Assembly: GCA_009760885.1 (NCBI GenBank)
Contig: CM019701.1
Coordinates: 36,470,697-36,534,696 of the forward strand
Length of the DNA: 64,000 bases
Direction: 5' to 3'
From: Achatina immaculata
Taxonomy: Eukaryota; Mollusca; Gastropoda; Stylommatophora; Achatinidae
Of the stretch, positions 57,110 to 64,000 are shown piece after piece (the stretch's first letter is position 1; the number at the start of each line of letters is the position of its first letter). Below the pieces are notes generated by a model. The model did not search any database. It saw only the letters and a list, made by a program, of their open reading frames with translations, and was not told where the DNA came from. A program made the position numbers and the translations under genes.

Positions 57110-57530
57110 TTTAAGGTTAATGAAGGGATGATACAAGGATGTACCTGATGAGCCATACTGTTCATCACTGTCAAAGATTCAGTGATAAACAAAACAGAAA
57201 TTAGATGGACAATGTTTTCTATGCTTAAGATTTAGACAATATAGCACTTCTGACACACCCATTAATCAACACGTACAGGACATATCAAACACTAGATACA
57301 GTTATGAACAAGTGGTACAGAACATTAGTCTTAAGAAAGCAGAAATGATAAAACTGAGCATACACAACTGAACAACAGTTAAAATTAATAACAAAAACCT
57401 TGTAGAAAAATATGTTTTTACATACCTTGAAAGCATGTATATTAAAATCTATTGTGAAAAAAAAGACATAAGGAGTACAATAAATAAAATCAGCACAACT
57501 TAGATTAGGTCAAGAAGAACTGGAAAATAC
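57110..57530 (+). pseudogene. Very decayed LINE reverse-transcriptase fragment
   Basis: EGMIQGC box-B start, EIRWTMFSML, a ruined FADD region and a VFTYLESM thumb block are recognisable between stops. Confidence 0.55.
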
Positions 57531-58485
57531 TCCCTTCCCCAAGCCCCCTCTCAGTACAGTGCTAGAACCAAAATAAACATAAACAAATAAAGAAACTATT
57601 GTTTAAGACAGAAAATACAAAGCTTAGATACTTGCCAATGATAATTCTGTAGCACAGCTGTTTGCTATTTACAAAGGAACATAATTTTTTTTTTTAATGC
57701 AAAGAGAATATTCACAGCTGTCTGTTTCTTTGTGTGTCTAAAATCTTGACGCTGGAAGTCAAATTTTGTGCTTTGTTTCTTAGTCCCTTTCACTGTAAGT
57801 TTCCATGTCTCCCCATAACTTTGATTGTGAAATGTAACACAACATCACATTTTATACTTACCCCAGCCCACTTATAAAATGTATTATAAAAGCTTTGTTG
57901 TTGGTTAACAGATACTGTACAACTTGCTTTTCTTATTATTTTGCCTGTTTCTTATATGTACATAGCAGTCTGCACAGTGGGTCACGAGTCTCATATAGGG
58001 AGATCACCCAGTTATGTAATGGTAGAGTTGCACAATTAGACAAACAAACTGTTTATCTGCATGGACCCTGACAGTCTGTATGTGTTTTGTGGCCATGTTA
58101 TGAAATACACTTCCAGATTAAACAGTGGTTGTTATTATAGCACCTGAAACAAAACAAAATAGCACGTCTGAAAAGAGGAAAAAATATTTTGATGGTAAAA
58201 TTAGCTCACCAGCCGGGCATGTGGAGATGTATATTTTCCTTGGCAAAGATTAGAGTAAGCCAGACACAAACAGGAACTCTAGGAAAAATGAAGTTAGAAA
58301 ATGCTTCCCAGTGTGTGAAAACATATGATGCTGTGAAAGACCTGATATGTGCGCAGAAACAAAATATAGTGAGGACTTACTTGATATAGAAAATGTAAAG
58401 AAATACACCTAGAAAGCCTCACAAATGTATTTTACTGTGAATTAAGAGAATATTTTATTGCATTAAAGGAACCATGCCGATTTTG
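57531..58485. other. No recognised feature
   Basis: AT-rich. The 66-codon open frame at 58189 shows no domain. Confidence 0.4.
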
Positions 58486-58489
58486 GGTA

Positions 58490-58640
58490 TTCAGTCAGTC
58501 AGTCATTAGCATGTCCCTTGTAGAACTTTGCCTCCCCAACAGCTCTCCTGAAAGCCTCTCAGTTGTAGGCAAGATGTCCTGCTGCTGATTGTCAATGATG
58601 TCTTGCAACCATCTTTGCCTCAGTCTTTTTAAATTTTTTT
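58490..58640 (-). mobile_element. LINE family C 3' end, CAGT-type tail
   Basis: CAGTCAGTCAGTCATTAGCA tail and about 130 bp of the family C C-terminal region with a small internal deletion. Confidence 0.75.
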
Positions 58641-59275
58641 GTGGGTATTTACCTTTGGGTATTCACAGAAGTGAAATATACTCAGTAATAAACATGAAAC
58701 TATATATTTCTCCATCACTAATTTTGTTTTGCCTCATTTGGTGAAATGTATCTCTTGTTACTTTAGCCTGGCAGATATGGAGAACATTGACTATTGTTTT
58801 CATATCAGTTAAGGCTAGCAGATTATGAACATTGGCCATTGTTTCATACCAGTTCAGCCAGGCTGATTATGGAGATCATTGGCCATGGGTTCTCATAACA
58901 GATTTTAATGTACATGTACAGGGCTGATTTCTGTTCCCGTCAAGGGAGCAAATCATCAAATTTGTTTTGAAGGGTGAAGAACTGGGTAACAAAGACCTGT
59001 CTAATAATCTGCCCTTGATTCTTGCTTTCATAATGTTGAAGATATTCCAACAACAGTTTAGTATCAGTTTACTGTGCACATACCAAGTGTGAATAAAAAT
59101 TCAAATATATAAAGAGTCACCACTTACTTATGTCTTGCATAAACACGTGCTCACACTCATATATGCATACAAAATGTATGAACTAGTGCCATGACAGTAA
59201 AAATGCATGCCACATCTAGCAGCAAATGCTAATCACACAATCACCAATGTTTACAGCTGAAAACTTTCATTCAGT
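58641..59275. other. No recognised feature
   Basis: Two partly similar blocks near 58770-58890 (AACATTG(A/G)C(T/C)ATTGTTT, AGATTATG) hint at a short duplication. Confidence 0.4.
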
Positions 59276-59500
59276 GAATCATCACAATATTCTCTGTCAT
59301 GAATCATCACAACATTCTCTGTCATAAATCATCACAACATTCTCTATCATGAATCACCACAACATTCTCTGTCATGAATCACCACAACATTCTCTGTCAC
59401 AAATAACCACAACATTCTCTGTCATGAATCACCACAACATTCTCTGTCATGAATCATCACAACATTCTCTGTCATGAATCACCACAACATTCTCTGTCAT
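59276..59500. repeat. 25 bp minisatellite, nine units
   Basis: GAATCACCACAACATTCTCT-GTCAT with few substitutions; 225 bp is exactly nine periods. Confidence 0.97.
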
Positions 59501-60120
59501 GTCCATGTTTATCCACAACAAAATAAATTCTCCAGCTCCCTGGCCCCAGCTAGGAAAAAAAATATTGTTAGGTAAAAATTTCTGGAACATTCTGCATTCT
59601 TCAGACATCCAAATAATTTTACAAATAATCTTTGAACAATGAATAGTTTATTTCATTTAAAAAATATCACATGCAGCAGTGACAAACTTTGCTGAATTTA
59701 GTGCTAAACTTAAATCACATTTTAAAAGAGACAGTCCAGGTTACACTACTGCCTGAGTTTTAAACAAAAAATTTTGAAAATTCTAAAACAATATGTGGTG
59801 ACATTTCTGTAATGTCTTCCATTTTTCTGCATTTTTTGCTCTGACTATTCCAGTGCATGTATAGAAACTCCTCTGACTGCTATAATTTGAAGACTAATAA
59901 GATATTGTGACTATATAAGCTATGAAACACACAGATGAGCATAGCACAAGTTCATATATATTAAACTAAACTTAGGTATCCCAATTGGAAACCTCATTTT
60001 CCTCAAGTTTGGGACTGTGTCAGCTACACAGCCATGAAAATGTCATCTAACCAGATATAAACAGTCGGATACATAAATCTAACAAGCATTTTACCAGCAG
60101 CCATGTTTTCATAGCATGTA
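59501..60120. other. No recognised feature
   Basis: AT-rich and unassigned. Confidence 0.4.
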
Positions 60121-60132
60121 AGATTTGATAAA

Positions 60133-60245
60133 AATCCCTTGATGAGTTTGAAAGACTCGCTGAAGACAGGAAAAATTGGCAAACTACGTTGCGAGCCCTA
60201 TGTGACATTTAACGGCACGGGAAGGATATAAGATATAAGATAAGA
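60133..60245 (+). mobile_element. 113 bp LINE family B insertion with 12 bp TSD
   Basis: AGATTTGATAAA at 60121-60132 and 60246-60257 flanks only the family's 3' end and its ATAAG repeat tail. Confidence 0.9.
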
Positions 60246-60277
60246 AGATTTGATAAATAAATTTTCCATGGATATCA

Positions 60278-60352
60278 GTCACTCACTCACTCACTCTCTC
60301 TCTCTCACACACACACACAAACAAGCATGCACAGAGAGAGAGAGAGAGAGAG
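60278..60352. repeat. Compound CACT/TC/AC/GA microsatellite
   Basis: Four adjoining simple repeats. Confidence 0.95.
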
Positions 60353-60524
60353 GTGGATAACTCTTGCTGACAATCATATTCTAAATGGTTTTTCCAGTTT
60401 ATCTGGTACAGTTTTCAATCTGTTGTTGAGTTACTTTCACAGAAGCTTATCTAAACATCTAATGTTCACGAAAGTTTATCTAAATTTAGCTTGCTTGTGT
60501 AAACATACAGTTATACATTATATA

Positions 60525-60581
60525 ATTCTTCAAATATCATGGACACAAGAAAGAACAAATATATCCACACTATAAGAACTT
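60525..60581 (+). mobile_element. LINE family C, left part of split copy
   Basis: TTCTTCAAATATCATGGACA and ATATATCCACACTATAAGAACTT match 27188-27240. It continues at 63778 after the family D insertion. Confidence 0.85.
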
Positions 60582-60782
60582 CCCCCGTGTGGTACCCGGG
60601 ATCTGCAAAGAATAGGACCACTGTACCCTACCATGCATGATCGTAAAAGGCAACTAAGGAGGGTTCAGCATAGGGCCAGCAACCCTATCTGGTAAAAAAA
60701 CTATCAGACTGCTACAGAAACGGAAGCAAGGGAAAAAGCAAATGCAGGTGGAAGGAGAAATGCGTATCAGGAAACTGAGCCC

Positions 60783-61667
60783 ATGAAGGTTGTGGATGAA
60801 AGACAGCCACTGGAAGTCCCCAGCCCGACTGCAGACCTCCTGGAACCTAAACATAAGATGCAAATAGGCAGCTGGAATGTAAGAACACTAAACCAGACTG
60901 GAAAACTAGCACAAACCATCAAGGAAATGCACAGATACAAACTAGACATACTAGGAATACAAGAAGCAAGATGGACAGGACAAGGCAGAAGGAAATTAAC
61001 AACACAGCACACAGAAGATACAATAATATGGTCAGGTAAAGAAGATCTTCATGAAGGAGGAGTAGCATTGATTATAACAAAAGAAGCATCAAGAGCATTG
61101 CTGAAATGGACCCCAATAAATGAGAGATTATTATATGCACGCTTCAACTCAAGATTCACGAAGCTGTCTATTATAGTTTGTTATGCACCAACAGAAGCAG
61201 CTGAAGAGGAATTAAAAGAAGATTTTTACAACAGCCTCCAAGCAACAGTAGAAACAATACCCAAGCATGATATGCTACTCATCTTGGGCGACTTCAATGC
61301 AAAAGTAGGTGAAGGAAATGAAGATAGAAGAAGAATCATGGGAAGAGAAGGAATCGGAGAAATAAATGAAAATGAAGAAAGATTGTGCAGTTTCTGTGAA
61401 GAAAACATGATGACCATCGGAGGGACAATTTTCCAACACAAAAACATCCATAAGGTGACTTGGAGGTCACCAGATAAAACCACAGAAAACCAAATCGATC
61501 ACATACTAATAAACAACAAGTGGAAACGGTCACTACAAGATGTGCGAGCAAGGAAAGGAGCAGATGTAGGAAGTGATCACAACCTTCTGGTAGCAAAAAT
61601 AAAACTAAAATTAAGGAAAGCCAAAATCGGAGAACACAGAAGATACATTTTGATACAAGAAAACTGA
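60783..61667 (+). CDS. Family D apurinic-type endonuclease domain
   Basis: A 294-codon frame. SWNVRTL (Asn32), LGIQEARW (Glu61), VCYAPTEA, LGDFNAK (Asp170, Asn172), NQIDHIL (Asp239) and GSDHN (Asp265, His266) give every catalytic residue of the exonuclease III-like fold that nicks target DNA for retrotransposition. An internal ATG at 60858 just before the domain is an alternative start. The frame ends shortly after the domain. One missing base near 61644-61655 would explain this, since the next frame continues seamlessly into the RT ORF. The original was probably a single polyprotein of about 990 residues. Confidence 0.92.
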   Translation: MKVVDERQPLEVPSPTADLLEPKHKMQIGSWNVRTLNQTGKLAQTIKEMHRYKLDILGIQEARWTGQGRRKLTTQHTEDTIIWSGKEDLHEGGVALIITKEASRALLKWTPINERLLYARFNSRFTKLSIIVCYAPTEAAEEELKEDFYNSLQATVETIPKHDMLLILGDFNAKVGEGNEDRRRIMGREGIGEINENEERLCSFCEENMMTIGGTIFQHKNIHKVTWRSPDKTTENQIDHILINNKWKRSLQDVRARKGADVGSDHNLLVAKIKLKLRKAKIGEHRRYILIQEN

Positions 61668-61741
61668 TAGACCAGCAAACAAGAAATGAATTCTCAATAA
61701 TACTTAAGAACCGCTTCAGTGTCCTACAAGACGAAGCAGAA

Positions 61742-63760
61742 ATGTCCATATTAGAGTTCAATAAAACACTACAGGAAACAGCAAAAGAGGTGCTGGGATA
61801 TCGGAAAAGGAGAAAAGAGGAATGGATAAGCGAGACCACATGGGAAAAGATAGAACAAAGAAAAGAAATCAAGAAAAAATTACTGAACACCAAATCACAA
61901 CGGCTTAAAGAACGAGTTTTAAGTAATTATGCACAAAAAGACAAAGAAGTGAAGGAATCATGCCGTCAAGATAAACGTCAATATTATGACAACTTAGCAG
62001 AAACAGCAGAGAAAGCAGCATATACAAATGACATGAAAACCATATATAAAATCACAAAGCAGATGACAGGTAACTTCAACACAAGATGTGAAAGTGCAGT
62101 AAGAACACAAAATGGACAACTGGTCAGTGGAGAAAGAGAAAAAATTGAAAGATGGAGGGAACACTTTAACACCCTACTAAACAGAACACAAGCAGCACAA
62201 GCAATAGACATACCTGAAGCAAAAACGGAACTAAACATCAATACAGGACCAATAACAATAAATGAAGTAAAGGAGGCGATAAAGATGGTAAAATCAGACA
62301 GGGCACCAGGTGAAGATGAAGTGACTGCTGAGATGTTGAAAGCAGAAGAAACAGAAACACCAAAACAACTTTGCCGGATATTACAACAAATTTGGGATTT
62401 AGAAAAAGCCCCAGAGGAGTGGAAAACTGGTCTTATAGTAAAACTACCAAAGAAGGGTGACCTCAGAGATTGCGGGAACTGGAGAGGCATTACCCTACTG
62501 CCACTCACCAGTAAAGTATTTTGCAGAATAATCATCAACAGAATTGTACCAACACTTGAGGGAAAACTTCGGAAAGAGCAGGCAGGATTTAGGAAAGGAA
62601 GATCATGCATAGACCACATATTTGTACTTAGACAAATATTAGAACAGGCAAATGAGTGGCATAGCACAACATATGCATTATTCATAGATTTTGAGAAAGC
62701 CTTTGACAGTGTCAACAGAGATGCACTGTGGAAAATCCTAAGATGGCATGGCCTCCCCCATAAAATAGTTAATGTAATCAAAGCCCTATACGAGGGTTTT
62801 CAGTGCAAAGTTATCTGTGGAGAACATACCTCCAGCAGCTTTAGGGTACAAACAGGAGTGAAACAGGGATATGTACTATCACCAACATTATTTATCTTGG
62901 GAGTAGACTGGTTAATGAAGGAGGCAACATCAGACAAACGCAGAGGATTACAATGGACCCTTGACACAGTGCTGGAGGACCTTGACTTTGCGGACGACAT
63001 TTGTCTATTATCAAGCAGTCACAAAGATATGCAAGAGAAAATAAACAAGCTAACTCAGAATGCAAACAACATAGGACTAAAGATCAACGTAGGAAAGACA
63101 AAGTTAATGAAGCAAAATGTGAACAATAGAAATGTACTCAGAGTAGATAACAAGTTAGTGGAGGAGGTCAACGAATTTGTATACCTTGGCAGCAGAGTAG
63201 TAGAAAATGGAGACAGCACAGAGGACATCAACAGCAGACTTACTAGAGCAAACCAAGCTTTTGCAATGCTGCAGAATATATGGAAATCAAATAAACTAAG
63301 CATAAATATGAAAATCAGGATATTTAAGAGTAATGTTCTAAGTGTACTACTCTATGGAAGTGAATGCTGGAAAATCACCAAAACCATAGAAAACAAGTTG
63401 AATTCTTTCCAGACTAAATGTTTACGTAGAATTAAAAAAATATTTTGGCCAAACACCATAAGAAATAACATCTTATTGGCAGAAATGCAGATGAAACCAC
63501 TGACAACAATTATTGAGGAAAGACGCTGGCGATGGTTGGGACATGTGCTCCGAATGACTGACAACTCACTACCAAAAATAGCACTAAGATGGACACCACA
63601 GGGGAGCAGAAGTAAGGGTAGACCAAAAGAGACATGGAGAAGAACAACAGAAAGGATGTTGAGCAATAGAGGGCTCACCTGGGCAAGAGCAGAAAAAAAG
63701 GCGAAAGACAGGCATTTGTGGAAAACCCTTGCGGAAGCCCCATGTGCCCTGGGCACTTAA
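61742..63760 (+). CDS. Family D reverse transcriptase with C-terminal tail
   Basis: 672 codons, uninterrupted. SDRAPGEDEVTAEML (motif 0/1), NWRGITLLPLTSKVFCRII, QAGFRKGRSCIDHIF, motif A FIDFEKAFD (314-322), box B QGYVLSP (375-381; Tyr377 where Cys is usual), catalytic FADD (416-419), LKINVGKTKLM, FVYLGSRV, a thumb region and the C-terminal RRWRWLGHVLRM and SKGRPKETWRR tail. The protein copies element RNA at the nick in the nucleus. The open frame begins inside the linker, since the true start is in the upstream endonuclease frame. All catalytic aspartates are present, so the copy is recent. Confidence 0.93.
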   Translation: MSILEFNKTLQETAKEVLGYRKRRKEEWISETTWEKIEQRKEIKKKLLNTKSQRLKERVLSNYAQKDKEVKESCRQDKRQYYDNLAETAEKAAYTNDMKTIYKITKQMTGNFNTRCESAVRTQNGQLVSGEREKIERWREHFNTLLNRTQAAQAIDIPEAKTELNINTGPITINEVKEAIKMVKSDRAPGEDEVTAEMLKAEETETPKQLCRILQQIWDLEKAPEEWKTGLIVKLPKKGDLRDCGNWRGITLLPLTSKVFCRIIINRIVPTLEGKLRKEQAGFRKGRSCIDHIFVLRQILEQANEWHSTTYALFIDFEKAFDSVNRDALWKILRWHGLPHKIVNVIKALYEGFQCKVICGEHTSSSFRVQTGVKQGYVLSPTLFILGVDWLMKEATSDKRRGLQWTLDTVLEDLDFADDICLLSSSHKDMQEKINKLTQNANNIGLKINVGKTKLMKQNVNNRNVLRVDNKLVEEVNEFVYLGSRVVENGDSTEDINSRLTRANQAFAMLQNIWKSNKLSINMKIRIFKSNVLSVLLYGSECWKITKTIENKLNSFQTKCLRRIKKIFWPNTIRNNILLAEMQMKPLTTIIEERRWRWLGHVLRMTDNSLPKIALRWTPQGSRSKGRPKETWRRTTERMLSNRGLTWARAEKKAKDRHLWKTLAEAPCALGT

Positions 63761-63777
63761 GGTTCAGAGAGAGAGAG

Positions 63778-64000
63778 ATAAGAACTTAATATTGAAGAAA
63801 GCTGGATAGTAAAGAGGATTAAACAAAGAAAACTTAAATATTTTGGACGCATTAAACGTCATGATAATCTAGAGAAGGGTACATAATGGGAAAAAGAGGA
63901 AGATCAAGGTGAAGATGGCTGCAAGACACTGTTGATAATCTGCAAATGGATGCATCACCAACAGGCCATCTTGCTCACAAGCGAGAGGCCTACAGGAGTG
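63778..64000 (+). pseudogene. LINE family C, right part, runs off the window
   Basis: KNLILKKAG-type start of the LNIEE block, YFGRIKRHDNLEKG, KRGRSR and HLAHKREAYRS. A short deletion near 63877 removes part of the VLEGYIMG segment. The tail lies beyond the window edge. Confidence 0.85.

Larger units (their letters stand above)
60582..63777 (+). mobile_element. LINE family D, near full-length, 10 bp TSD
   Basis: ATAAGAACTT at 60572-60581 and 63778-63787 flanks a 3.2 kb element. It has a GC-richer 5' leader (60582-60782), an endonuclease frame, an RT frame and a GA-repeat 3' tail right after the stop. Other copies here are 8390-8515, 10297-11529 and 29746-29836. Clade: APE-type non-LTR, RTE/BovB-like by the endonuclease, not firmly placed. 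Confidence 0.95.

Noticed and set aside
61984..62781. 265-residue minus-strand ORF
   Set aside because: Antisense shadow of the family D reverse transcriptase.

Overview
This window is animal nuclear DNA: AT-rich, intron-containing and full of transposon debris. It has no operons, no CRISPR arrays and no bacterial or organellar genes. The mix of APE-type LINEs, Penelope-like elements, a small Helitron with internal satellite-like repeats and tRNA-derived SINEs, plus an NR1-type nuclear receptor, fits a lophotrochozoan, most likely a mollusc. That taxonomic call is inference; no single sequence here proves it.

Layout. 1-38 kb holds no convincing host coding exon. It contains minisatellites, a decayed Tc1/mariner transposase (4.6-5.3 kb), fragments of several LINE families (called B, C, D, F, G, H and a CR1/L2-like one here), three Penelope-like pieces (6.8, 15.1-16.8 and 33.2-34.2 kb), a complete-looking non-autonomous Helitron (12.77-13.65 kb), a degenerate U2 snRNA pseudogene (17.7-17.9 kb), a long retroposon without a clear ORF called element X (20.1-21.6 kb), promoter-like stretches and several SINEs.

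38.35-51.79 kb, plus strand: the one host gene I can support. It is a nuclear-receptor gene of the NR1 type, assembled here from nine exons whose reading phases all agree (425 codons from the first ATG). It has a full ligand-binding domain and an AF-2 helix with the charge-clamp glutamate. No DNA-binding-domain exon is visible in the window. The introns are packed with LINE and SINE copies and one element X copy.

52-64 kb: more nested LINE fragments, a second plus-coordinate element X copy (54.7-56.1 kb), a perfect-period 9 x 25 bp minisatellite, and a nearly intact 3.2 kb APE/RT LINE (family D, 60.58-63.78 kb). The family D copy has one frameshift between its endonuclease and reverse transcriptase, has a 10 bp target-site duplication, and sits inside a family C LINE.

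Several insertions are proven by matching target-site duplications, or by a target element that closes up when the insert is removed. This gives a relative order of events. The most interesting item is element X: three copies, variable 5' truncation, a shared GAA-rich 3' tail, 9-11 bp duplications, internal tandem modules and no long shared ORF.
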